Assembly (NCBI GenBank): GCA_964059195.1
Contig: CAXKWD010000011.1
Span: forward strand, 31,668,566 to 31,732,565
DNA: 64,000 bases
From: Ectobius pallidus
Lineage: Eukaryota > Arthropoda > Insecta > Blattodea > Ectobiidae
Direction: 5' to 3'
This document shows positions 48,425 through 59,047 of this stretch, piece by piece. A program made the translations under genes and the position numbers. The notes under the pieces were generated by a model. That model saw nothing but the letters and a program-made list of their open reading frames with translations, searched no databases and was not told the origin of the DNA. How positions within the stretch are numbered: position 1 is the stretch's first letter; each line of letters starts with the position of its first letter.

Positions 48425-48501
48425 TTAATTATTCCCCACTGAATCTAAGGTCCACAGAGTGTTGTTTGTTCCTGTCGTGATGTTATAGTATTCAGGGATA
48501 T
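48425..48501 (-). CDS. Small membrane protein exon 3 (stop)
   Basis: 77 nt encoding DIPEYYNITTGTNNTLWTLD then SVGNN and TAA, after a strong acceptor. Holds both N-glycosylation sequons. Confidence 0.58.
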
Positions 48502-50867
48502 CTGGAACAGCAAAGTAAAAGACATGAAGAGACAATATAATTTAAGATAGAACTGATGCATACATAGCATTAAGACCTACCTGTCACAATGATGTTAACT
48601 GGAATGTCAAAATTAAAGCCTGGGTAATCCTGTAAGAACAAAGGACGATATTTTATTGGGTTATCAGAGAAGAATAGTTGGCGTTTGCCTCAGACATCAA
48701 TTAAATTTAATTAAGTGAACTATTTTAACATTGACAAAATTTAAAGGTACTCTTTATTAAAATTCTTCCATAAAATAAGACAAAATTCCTAGTTGTTCCA
48801 CATGAACACAACACAAGACGTAATTAAACTAGTAGTTTATTTGAATCCAAATGTTCTAACTATTATTTTCTCCTGGGAGGCCCTCCGTGTTCTTGTCTGG
48901 TTGAACTGGAATGTGTGATCCACAGAAAATCGGTCTAGCGACAGTTTATACATATAACTTTACATACCGCATAAATATTTCAAAACTGACTTTGGGTAAA
49001 CACGATTTGAAATGAGGAAAAAGTCATAAAAATAAATATCTCACAAGTACAGGTATAGAAAAGGCTATGTATTACAAGGAAATATTAATTAAACAAAAAA
49101 ATTATCACTAGGGCAAGGCATTTGATGATTTTGAATCTTTTTTATATGAAGGTTAAAAGAGAGCTCGAATACACATAAATGTGTATCATGAAATAATTGA
49201 TTATAAGGGCAATTTTTTTGCATTTTTTTTTGTTTACTCGTATTTTGCATTTTTCATCATTTTCAAGAGATGGGAAACTTTTAGGTCATTTTCGGCATTT
49301 TTGGGCCATATTTCAGTGGAGGAAAAGAGGAGCTTTTCCATGTAAAAATCGTTGCTTTCAGACAACAGAGAATCGTTTTTATTTGAGAATCTCCGCCAAG
49401 TATTCGTAGTTAATTTTAATTCAGGGTTACTGTAAACACTACAGCAATTTGTCTTGTAGCAATAAAGAATTGTTTTCTTTTTAAATTTTAAATATTTGCT
49501 AGGGGCAATTTGATGGGCATGCCGGTTCAGAAAGAATGTCTTTTTCGCTAAGGGTGTCCAAGTAGTATAAATTTACTTTATACTACGAAAATAATCTTTA
49601 GTGACAAAATAAGTGTGTTTTATGAAGTAAATTCATATACTCGTATAACACACTGTCATCCATTAAATTGTTTTTATCAATTCATTACTTAAACTAATTA
49701 AAAGTAACAATGGCAAATTTATTGGTATTTTTCACTAATTTTAGGTTATAAATGCATTTGTTTATTTTGCATTTTTTCGCTATTTTATGGTCATTAAATG
49801 CCTTGCCCTATTTATCACGAATATAACAAACGTGATTTCAAAATTAGGTTGTAATAGACAATGTAAAAAGGGTGGAGTTGAAAGTTTAAATGTGGAACCT
49901 ATCGCTCGTAGGGGTACAGCAAACAGCCAATTTTTTAATCAATTATTATCAGTATCACAATAGAAAAACAGATGTTTACTTCCATTCCGTAAAATTGTTT
50001 ATATCTTACGTAATTGTGAAAACATAAGTTCTGTTAAGTGAGTTGATTGCTTTCGTATTTATATCATAGTCTAACATGTTTTACAACATATATATGTAGC
50101 AAACAAGATTTCATTTGTTTTTATCGTTGCCTTGGCAAATTTGTTGATTCTGAAGAAAAACAAGTGATATATGTTACTAAATACAAGACGTATTTTATAA
50201 CATAATTAATTGGTCCTTGTACTTTTCATTTACATAATGTGTGATGCAGTACACCACTTATTGTAAGTAAAAGTAATAGGCATTGCCTCTAACAATTTGT
50301 ATTATAGAAGAAAATTGCGAGCCAGGGGCTTCAGAATTTACGTCACCAATAAATAAAATAAATAAAATAAATAAATAAATAAAAATAAAAATAACACGTG
50401 CGAGGAAAAGATTTGTCCATCGGCGAGAAGATACAGATTGTAAATATGTACAAAACATTGGGAATCAAACCCGGGACCCTTGGCGCTTAATCTCAAAAAA
50501 AAAAGTTCAATTGTCTTTACTGTATGTAATCGACTAAACAATCTCAAAAACGAACTCCTGTGAACTGTGTTTTGTACTTTCTCATTCGGTTGTTTACTTT
50601 TGCTCCGTACACATCTTGGATCAAGTATAGCTGCCAACGTTACATACAAGAAACATTGGCCAATTTTCTGGCGTATTGTTGACTCAACTTTATCAATGTT
50701 GTTTTAGATAACTGTTATTGGTAACTGACCTTAAAAACAAACCATAGGCCGATGCCAAGAATTGCCCAGGTTAGCACTGCCAACGTTACATAGAAGAAAC
50801 ACCGAGCAATTTTCTTTCTTATTGTTCCCGGAACTTCATCCATGTTGTTTCGTAGCACTTGTGCCAT
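48425..50867 (-). CDS. Unrecognised small single-pass membrane protein, 3 exons, 87 aa
   Basis: Join of complement 50730-50867, 48581-48629 and 48425-48501; all three exons are too short to stand out alone. Phases (0, 1) and borders agree: donor GTCAGTTA, acceptor TTCTTACAG, donor GTAGGTC, acceptor TTGCTGTTCCAG, stop TAA. The protein starts MAQVLRNNMDEVPGTIRKKI, has a transmembrane helix at about 23-45 (FFYVTLAVLTWAILGIGLWF), then a short probably extracellular tail with two glycosylation sequons (NIT, NNT). The basic RKK before the helix suggests a type II topology with the N-terminus inside. I do not recognise the family. Exon 1 could also use the ATG at codon 9. It is supported by splice consistency and a sensible fold, not by homology. 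Confidence 0.62.
48581..48629 (-). CDS. Small membrane protein exon 2
   Basis: 49 nt encoding DYPGFNFDIPVNIIVT, flanked by clear acceptor and donor sites; phase 0 in and phase 1 out. Confidence 0.58.
49109..49810. mobile_element. hAT-type MITE, 8-bp TSD
   Basis: 702 bp, TIR TAGGGCAAGGCATTTGATGA and, inverted, TAGGGCAAGGCATTTAATGA. ATTATCAC (49101-49108) and TTTATCAC (49811-49818) differ by one base. The interior repeats TTTTGCATTTTT near both ends. In intron 1 of the small membrane protein gene. Confidence 0.87.
50632..50706 (-). pseudogene. Degenerate duplicate of part of the small membrane protein exon 1
   Basis: About 75 bp copy of 50778-50855, roughly three quarters identical, lying inside intron 1 of the same gene. 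Reads NNIDKVESTIRQKIGQCFLY then VTLA against NNMDEVPGTIRKKIARCFFY and VTLA. It has lost the start codon and the transmembrane half, and no donor follows, so it is probably not used. Confidence 0.65.
50730..50867 (-). CDS. Small membrane protein exon 1
   Basis: 46 codons: cytosolic head and the whole transmembrane helix, ending WFVFK at the donor. Part of this exon has a degenerate copy at 50632-50706. Confidence 0.6.
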
Positions 50868-51280
50868 AGGTACTCAGAATGAACAACGCTTACTTTTCGC
50901 GGCTCCCACTTTTATGAATAAAGTATTTATAACTTACTACCCTTCTCTTCCCTATTATGACGTTATTAGTCGTAGATATCGTCATTGCATGACACATTAT
51001 ATCTGCTAACGTCAGAGAATTACCTTGTTGACTTTGTAGAGGAAAAAAATTACATTTAGCCGTATTTCGGATGTTGGAACAAAGATTGGATTTTAGTGTT
51101 TTATTAAGATCATGCAGTAAACAATTATAACACTAAATAATTTAAAACAAGCGAAATTTGCGAGAGTTTTAATTACACTATAATAGCTATTTCAAAAAGA
51201 AACTAAACTAAAACTAAACTCACCCGACCGCTGCGTAATCTACCACAGGCAGATGGCAGGATTGGGGGACATGTGATCAG

Positions 51281-51925
51281 TAGAGACCGGATTTTAAAGG
51301 GAATTCCTTTTTTTAATTTTTCATCACAAAACGTGATAAAATTGAACAGGACATTACTGAGTAAGTTTCAACTGCAAATTACCTGGTTTTAACGTCCCTT
51401 TTTTCCTTTTTTAGGCTCATTTCCCTTTTTTTTAGGAACTTTCCCTTTTCAGTACCTTTTTTTGCTAATTTATTTTGAAAAATTAGTAAATTACCCAGTA
51501 TTTGGTAATATGAAAACATTAAAAATTGTTTTCACTGATTCACCATTGGAAAAAATAATTCCTCCCAACAGAATAGAGCGTTACAGGGAAATCACAGGCT
51601 TGCCATTGCCTAAGTTTCCAATTATAACAAGGTGGGGAACATGGATTTCGTGTGCTATTTTCCTCTGTGAGAATTTTAACAAGATCAAAAAATTTCTTCA
51701 GTCATTAGATGTTACAGAATCAGCAGCTGTAGAGCAAGCAAAGGCTTTACATAAAACAAACATGTATCTCTTTGTTGAATTTTTACACTCTCTTACTTTT
51801 ATATCCCTTTTTTCCCACCTTTTTTGGCAATAATTTTCCCTTTATTCCCACCTTTTTTCGGCAATAATTTTCCCTTTTTTCGTCCCTTTTTGGGTGAAAA
51901 TTTTCCCTTTAAAATCCGGTCTCTA
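51281..51925 (+). mobile_element. hAT transposon derivative with transposase fragment, TSD GTGATCAG
   Basis: 645 bp with perfect TIRs TAGAGACCGGATTTTAAAGG (continuing GAA) and an exact 8-bp duplication GTGATCAG at 51273-51280 and 51926-51933. The ORF 51462-51833 reads ENFNKIKKFLQSLD and, before it, PIITRWGTWISCAIFLCENF, which resembles a hAT transposase region (F-ITRWGTWL-AA). Non-autonomous deletion derivative that looks young. Confidence 0.92.
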
Positions 51926-51957
51926 GTGATCAGCATGCCAACACCCATGGCCGTTAA

Positions 51958-52202
51958 CCTTTTCACTGCTCCTGACGTATAAATTTGTTACTTCAAAAAC
52001 TGTATTAAAGTAGAAATGTAATATTTGTAGAGTATATATATGTAAAATTGTGAGAAATTTTATCCTAGTGTTACGACTGTAGTCTTAGAAACTAGTTATT
52101 CTCTTGCAATTTTCTCCACTGATTTCAAACTTAGGCTATATCTCACAGATGATTTCAGTTGATGATTGCTTATATTATTGTATAAATTCAGCATTGTAAA
52201 GG
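51958..52202. mobile_element. piggyBac-like MITE, TSD TTAA
   Basis: 245 bp. Left CCTTTTCACTGCTCCTGACG and right, inverted, CCTTTACAATGCTGAATTTA. TTAA at 51954-51957 and 52203-52206. The end TTAACCCTTTCACTGCTG also occurs alone at 37199. No coding capacity. Confidence 0.82.
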
Positions 52203-52763
52203 TTAATGGTGGTCCAGACCTCCCTACCTCAGAAAATTCCGAGGTACCGGGGATCGAACTCAGGCCTACGCAGGCGGTTTTTCAAAAAAAGAAGCACGAA
52301 CACTAATTAGGATTACCCCGCAGCCGTTTTAACAGTCAGGGCAGCACGTCAACTACAGTTTAGTCAATCACTATTAAATATTATTTTTAGTTGAATCTAT
52401 AATCTGGCGAATCAAATTGCGAAAGCAAAAGATTAAGGATATAGGCACAGCTTAATGCATTAAAAACTTGGCCATATTCAATCTTTTTTACCCCCTTTTC
52501 CATAGCTCATTTTAGTTTGCAATCTGATACACTGAAAACCCAATCTTTTTAAAAATGTAGGCCTACTAAGACAATTTTCAAATGTTTAAATGCAATTATA
52601 TTAATTAATTATTCTAAATTGTACTTGCTATGTGAAAATTTAAATTTTCCCTCTTAAGCCAATCATTGCCAACATTTTTTTTTTCATTTTGAAGTTTAAA
52701 ATATATAGGTCTTTTGACCTATGCTACTATTAAGTTGATAAATATTTAATTATACATCCGTAA

Positions 52764-53037
52764 AGTAAGGTGTTCCCTATTACAGGCCATAGAGTACCAG
52801 AGGGTTTCAGGAGGTTGAGGCTCCCAGATTTTTAAACATTCGGCACATGAAGGTGGTAAGGTTGTCAGCCTTTACGCACCGGCCGCCTTTACCCCCAGGA
52901 TTTCTCCTGGTACTCATTTCTGTTAGAGGCTGAATTGACCCCAGGCCATAGTGCCACCAGAAGGATTAGGCCAAATGAAAAACTCCAACGACCTCATCGG
53001 AGATCGAACCCGCGACCTTCCTGTTTGTAGCGCAGTG
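52764..53037 (-). repeat. SINE family B (minus), 12-bp TSD
   Basis: Flanked by ATACATCCGTAA at 52752-52763 and 53038-53049. Minus head CACTGCGCTACAAACAGGAA with B box GGGTTCGATCTCC; body GGCCATAGTGCCACCAGAAG. The exact duplication shows LINE-assisted insertion. Confidence 0.9.
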
Positions 53038-53308
53038 ATACATCCGTAATCACCACGTAATATAAGTAATGAAATAATTACGCAATAACTATTGCAAATC
53101 AAACTACTGACATAAACATTCTTTCCTTGAATTTTGTCCATTTTGTAGTCTTTTGTCCAACTTAAACTATTACTTAGTTAAACTATTTAACTAAGATTAG
53201 GTCTAATCGTAGTAATGAGTGACAATCATTAAAGTTAAATAGTTTAACTAAGTTCACTTTTTCAATTTATAAAGAAACTTCAACTTTTCAGTCTGTCTTA
53301 GCTGACAC

Positions 53309-54204
53309 AATTGTGGCTTTCAAGTGAGAGAGTGGGCTAAGCCAAAAATTTTCAAATTTTGAGTTATTGTCATCTCTGTGTAGTACATATAGTCGTGCAA
53401 CTGTAAACCTAATATTAAAGGTTTGTGTGGGTTCCTTCCTTATCTATTCTTGAAAACCAATTTTCATAAATTAAGGGAATGCAGTTTCTCCAGTGAGAGA
53501 GTGGGCTAAGCCAGCTCGGAAACATCAGTAACGTGATATGGAGGGTGCGGCAATAGTCCAGTCACCAGGTACTTTTACCTGGAAAAAGGTCCGAAGTTAA
53601 TCATTTTCTAAAATGTTGTACAGCTGTCGTTTTATATCTGTGCCTCTCGCCGACCGTTGGAATTAGGTTGCAAGGAGCAGGTAGTCCGTGTATGTGGGTA
53701 TTCTGCAAGGCTAGTATACTAGCCTTGGGTATTCTGTGCTGTAAATTCCAAGTTTTTCCATTCGAGAACCCTGTGCGAACTTCAGGGCAGCCGAAATGAA
53801 ATGTTTGGGTTTTTGTAGTTTTTTCCTTATAACTCCTAAACAACGCGTTATAGCCTAAAACATTTCATTACAAAAGTTAAAGAGAATTAAATTTCCTACC
53901 ATTTTCATTGTATAACTGTTTTTTAAAACCAAATACATACAGAGATATGGCGCTTCAAAGTTTTGAAAAAAATTAAAAATATCGAAAAACTGCGAAAAAA
54001 AACTTTAAGAAGGGGATAAAGGGTTGGCAGTGTGGTCTGAAGTTAATTTTTGTAAACACTTCGAAATGTGTAAATTCTGAATAGAGAAAATAAATGAAGC
54101 GTTAAGATGAAATTTTTTCTCATTAGAAAGCCAAACACAAATCTCAAAATATCTCGATTCCGTTATTTTTGGCTTAGCCCACTCTCTCACTGGATGCCAC
54201 AATT
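53309..54204. mobile_element. DNA element with long GTGAGAGAGTGGGCTAAGCC TIRs
   Basis: About 896 bp. Left AATTGTGGCTTTCAAGTGAG, AGAGTGGGCTAAGCCAAAAA; right is the inverted AATTGTGGCATCCAGTGAGA with the same continuation. A third copy of GTGAGAGAGTGGGCTAAGCC is at 53493-53512. AATT may be the target duplication. Contains the palindrome at 53706. Confidence 0.72.
53706..53727. repeat. 22-bp perfect palindrome with flanking direct repeats
   Basis: CAAGGCTAGTATACTAGCCT TG lies between GGGTATTCTG (53696-53705) and GGGTATTCTG (53727-53736). Confidence 0.9.
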
Positions 54205-54778
54205 ACGCTATAATTGTCTTCACATTTCTCATTAACTCGTCCAGCTTGTTCCAGACAGTAGTAGTGTTTACATTAACAGGACTTTACTGAAGGTAACTTA
54301 AAGAATGCACCAGTAGCCCCAATTTATATTTTAGAGACTTCTGCTTAGCAATAATATTAACATAGTAACGGGTTACTGTATTTACGACTCCCTAAAAACG
54401 CTAGAAGCGGTTTTCTCAAGTACACACACTTGGAAGGTTAATCTCTCCAGTTTTCAAAACATTTACAGGGCAAGAAATAGTTGTTATCGTAGATACAAGC
54501 AAATTATTTCTAGGGAAAAGAAAAAGAAAGAACAGACAACTTCGTACCTAGAATTTCCAACTTGAAATTTGCGCGTGAAACATTTTTCTTTGTATAGAAA
54601 TCTTGAAGAAGTTCGTGAAATGTTATTTAAAAATAATAATAAAACGAAGTTTTCCCTTTTACGTTTCAGATGAAATATCACTCAATAAGCTGCTCAGAAT
54701 ATTATTTTGCAAGACTTTTCTTAAATTAATAGGCTATCCAGCAGCGACCCAAAATTGTTGACATTTAGTAGAAGTGTT

Positions 54779-54992
54779 GAGGTTACTCTCGTGATTCAAA
54801 TTGAGGAGCTACTTGATAGAGAAGTAGCTGCTCGGGTCATGAAAGCCACCATTAACGGCCGTGGGTGTCGGCATGCTGACCAAATGCCCCCCAATCCTGC
54901 CATCTGCCTGTGGTAGAAGACACAGCGGTCGGATGGTAGGCCAAGTCCCTCCAGGGATGTAGCGCTACGGAGTTTAGTTTTTTAGTTCAGGT
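54779..54992 (+). repeat. SINE family A (plus), 5'-truncated
   Basis: Body and 3' end: GAGGAGCTACTTGATAGAGA, ACGGCCGTGGGTGTCGGCAT, CCCCCCAATCCTGCCATCTG, CCCTCCAGGGATGTAGCGCT, ending in TTTAGTTTTTTAGTT. Confidence 0.85.
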
Positions 54993-55342
54993 TCCTCCCA
55001 ATGAGAAATCATTGAAGATATAAGCAAGGGGTCAGCGTCAGTTTCAAATAAATATAGTAGATATATCTATGTTTTTCCCCCACAACAGGGTATGTTGTTT
55101 TAATTAAACGGTTTGGTAGAATGTGTTAATTTGAGTATTTATTTTCTTTCCTTATCTTAGTTTTACCTCTCTCTCTTTTTTTTTTAATTTTTTTTAAAGG
55201 GATTTAAGCGATCCAAGCCGCCAGGGCCTTGAGTATTTACAATGTGATATATTTAAGTTGCAGTATAGGTGTATGTTTAAGTCATCAAATAGATTTTGGG
55301 GTCGTGATAAAGAAACAAGGACACCTCACATTTTTTCAGATA

Positions 55343-56627
55343 GGGTAAGGTGGTACATTTTCGAACACTTAACAAATATTCTTATTTTATGAACACAGTA
55401 AACTTAAGACAAGTTCAACTGTATCGTAATCACAAAGTTGGCAATGTAGTTGACCCTTCAAAAAAATATGGAAGTCAAAATGCTGTAAAATTGGTCATGG
55501 CAATCAATCTTTCATTTCCAGAATATCGTTCGAAAATGTACCACAGTAGGTACAATTCTAAACACCAGTGGGTACTATTTCGAACAGTGGCATTTTCAAC
55601 GAACGAATTGCTTTCTTCCAAATATTATATTTTATTATTATTATTTATCAGTAATATGAGCGTAATAATGAACTGTCACGTTTTGAATAGGTAGATGACA
55701 GGTTTGGGGCATGTGGTCAGCATGCCGACTCCTACGTCAGTTATTGATGGCTTACTGAACCGGAGCCGCTACTTCTTTATGAATTAGCTCTTCGGTTGGT
55801 GTCAGGAGGCTGAATGCACCCCGTTCAAAATCGCCCTACCTCAGAAAAATTCGAGGAGGTAACGGGGATCGAACCCCCGACTTGTGGGTCCGTAGTCAGC
55901 AACCACTAGACCATGCAGGCTGGTCTGTCATAACATCAAGAGCAATAATAAAAAATACTTAACAACTCCAGAACGATTTCTGTTTGCTATTCTGTATTTC
56001 ATAATTGCTGAGATGTAATAGCAATCCAGAGGAAGTGCAGTTCATAAATCTTCGTTGAAATAATACCACTGTTGAAAGCTGTGGAATGCCATCCTTTAAA
56101 TATTTGACTGGCACAGTTAATAATAATAAACATGCAGAATGCTGTGATGGCAAAACAGTTCTTCCACGCAAGCGATCGCGGGTTAAAGTACTGTTCGAAA
56201 TTGTACCTAAAATCCGTTCGTATTTGTACCTCGAGCTAGTTTTTGTAAATTATACATAGTTGCAAATTCCGCTCACGAATGACCATTGTTGTGCCAATGA
56301 CTTACGTATTAAAGACTACGCTATTTGTTGGTATGAGTTAAAAATTGGTCCTCAACAATGTATTCCAGTAACACAACGTGGGATTATAAGCAATTTTATA
56401 ACGTGCCATTTTTCCAGCATGGAGTTCTTACCTTCGATTGGAAAATAATATTTTATGGCCGAATGAGTCAACTTAACACATCATTCTCGCGGATACAGAT
56501 CAACAAAACAATCAGTATGGACGCTATATTTTTAAAAAGAGGTTGGCTAACATTTGAAACCCAAAAATGGATAAAAATCTTAGTCCGTTCAGAATTGTAC
56601 CCTGTTCGAAAATGTACCACCTTACCC
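55343..56627. mobile_element. Tc1/mariner-type element, TA target, non-autonomous
   Basis: 1285 bp. 25-bp perfect TIRs begin GGGTAAGGTGGTACATTTTC (then GAACA), flanked by TA at 55341-55342 and 56628-56629. Subterminal GTAC-TTTCGAAC motifs recur at 55536-55590 and 56188-56240. The open frames (55350-55694, 56260-56633) show no transposase motif. A minus SINE A copy is nested inside. Confidence 0.85.
55694..55922 (-). repeat. SINE family A (minus) nested in the Tc1/mariner-type element
   Basis: Minus head CCAGCCTGCATGGTCTAGTG with B box GGTTCGATCCCCG; body GCACTCAGCCTCCTGACACC and GTCGGCATGCTGACCACATG. Confidence 0.85.
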
Positions 56628-57211
56628 TATTAATTATTGAGAAAAATCTCTTCAAATGACCGAGGAGGTGAAAGAAATCCGCCTTATTTGAAAATATCTC
56701 ACCCGTTGAAAATCAGAGAAGTAACAGTTTTCAGCTTCTATTTCTTTCTCGCCTGATAGTTTACAGCCAGGGTTAGACGAGTAAAATATCTAAAAGTATT
56801 TTACAAGTGAAGTACGGAACTTAAAAACACTTTCATACCCGTGGTGTAATACGTTAGCGATAACGTTAAATTGATTCTGACAGACTTTCATTATTTTAGT
56901 ATTTGTATTGTAAATTCGATCAATTATACACAAAATATTCACTGTAAATACAAACTGAATTCAATCACATTATCACAACTCCTGAATTAATCTGAAGCAT
57001 CACATCTATTTTATGGTCATTAATATACCACATAAAAGTGTAGAATAATCTGCTACCTCGATTCACAATTACCAATTATAACTTTACTTCTTATTTCATG
57101 TTTTATATTCTTGTATCTATTACATATCACTGAACCCTCGTAGTTCTGTTTTAATTTCTATTTTTTATTATTTGAATGTAACATTATGTAAAAAATGGTT
57201 ATATACATAGT

Positions 57212-57535
57212 TGCCCTGTTTTCATGGTAAAAATATGTTTTTTACGCCAGTTTATAAAACAATTGCAATACTACCGATATATCCCATGTAAATTTCTTGG
57301 GGTCTTTATGACCCCAGTGGTTCTTAGTGTAACAGAGATAACCTGGCAGTAGGAAAATTCAGTGTAAAAGTTATTTTAATATAAACACCGGTAGTTCTAT
57401 TTTCAAGGTAAAAAATATATTTTTTACGCAAATTTATAAAAAGCAATTGCATTAATACCGATTAATCCCATGTAAATTACTCGAGCCCCAGTCGTACTCA
57501 GTGTAACACAAATAACCTGGTAGTAGGAAGGCTAA
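57212..57535. repeat. Diverged tandem duplication, ~181-bp period
   Basis: TTCATGGTAAAAATATGTTTTTTACGC-type unit at 57221 recurs at 57402; both units contain ATCCCATGTAAATT, CAGTGTAAC and ATAACCTGG(C/T)AGTAGG. Confidence 0.8.
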
Positions 57536-57539
57536 AAAA

Positions 57540-59043
57540 GAGTTAAGAGAAAGATTACACAGCCCAACAAACATAACTTTTTGTTTGGTGTCTCAGATTT
57601 TGGCTATACTTAGTGGGCTTATTCCAAATATATAAACAGTTTTTCTCTACCAGCTCTACTTTTTTTATAGATTTTATTCGTGAATTCTTAGTCTAGCGAA
57701 AGAAAATCTTGCTTGATAATATAGCTAGTGAATGTTCTTGACCATACTTTGGACACGTAGGACGAAAACTGTACGAAGTACAGAAAAACTAATAGCTGGA
57801 TTGTTTTTTGGCCCTCAAATTGACAGTTCATAGGTCATAAACGACCGTACAATATGCGATAATATCAATTTTTTGAAAGACCCCATGATATATTGTTATT
57901 GTAATGTTAATGTAATGTTAGTGTGTTGCTTTTTTCTTCACATGATTTAGAAGCAAAAAATAGGCACTTTTTTTATTTATATCAAACGTAAAATGGGATG
58001 ATATACATAATGGTAATACCATATCTCACAAAACTAAAGCTGATAGAGCAAAACAAATGGCACATTTGGCATCAGCGACCTAAATAGGCCTATACCAAAG
58101 AATAAGTATAAATTCTAAGGCACCAAAGACCAAAATGGCTGTTTGTCTGTGTTATTTGTTATCGTCGGTCTAATTGAGACACACCTTGTGTTTATAATCA
58201 GGCGGTTGTGATTCAATGTTCATGAACTTATCGTCACAAACCAGAATCATTACGAATAATATCTCCCTTAGTACTGTGGTTAATATTTGAAACAATACGT
58301 CATGACCTAATCTAGCCAGAAATAAGATGCGCTGTTCAAATGTATTTGTTGTGATGAGCAAGTAATAGCGTAAGCCTTCTTTTTGATAATTGAAACCCCC
58401 TTCATGAGACCCCCCCCCAAAAAAATAGACACGTTACATAAGTATCAAAGCTTTCCTTTATTTACTGGTTTCACCTAACCTGAAAATTTAACATCATGTT
58501 AACCTAGAAGGTGCACCTTCAGAGAAAATATAAAAGCTCTGAATACTTTCTCTTACCTCAGTTACAATAAATAAAACCTCCAGGAAAACTGAATTTGTCA
58601 AGTATGTGAAAGACTTTAAGTAAAAGTCATAGTAGAAATGTCTTGAACCAAAAATGAGAATCGGGAACCAAATGTGAACCGCGTAATGTCACTTCCGGGG
58701 AAATATTCGTACAACATTTCTTCCAAAGACAGTCTCACACAAAATATTTGCAAATTATTGACCTGATTATGATGCCTAATTATAGGAGACACATAATTCT
58801 GATTGGCTATTAGTTGTTAATCCAGCATAGTTTTTAACAGTCCTAAAATTTGAGAAAAATATAAGGAATTTTCCAATAAGAAATAAGAAATATGAGCATT
58901 TCTTAAAACTTTCTTTGAAATTTTCTTTTTCGTTAAATTATATATGTTTTAAAAAATACTTATACTGAAGATATTTAAAAGATCCTAGATTATGTTGTTC
59001 ACATGATATTAACGAACACACACAAGAATAATCACTCAGAAAT
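57540..59043. other. Region without a supported gene
   Basis: AT-rich unique-looking sequence with no exon, TIR or SINE that I can support. The minus frame at 58170-58361 is featureless. Confidence 0.5.
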
Positions 59044-59047
59044 ATCT

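Larger units (their letters stand above)
51199..52287 (-). repeat. SINE family A (minus) split by a hAT and a piggyBac-like MITE
   Basis: SINE pieces: 51199-51280 (tail AAACTAAACT, body CAGATGGCAGGATTGGGGGA), 51926-51957 (CAGCATGCCAACACCCATGG) and 52203-52287 (GGTCCAGACCTCCCTACCTC, head GGGGATCGAACTCAGGCC). Removing the two insertions restores collinearity, apart from a ~70-bp internal deletion. Confidence 0.87.
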
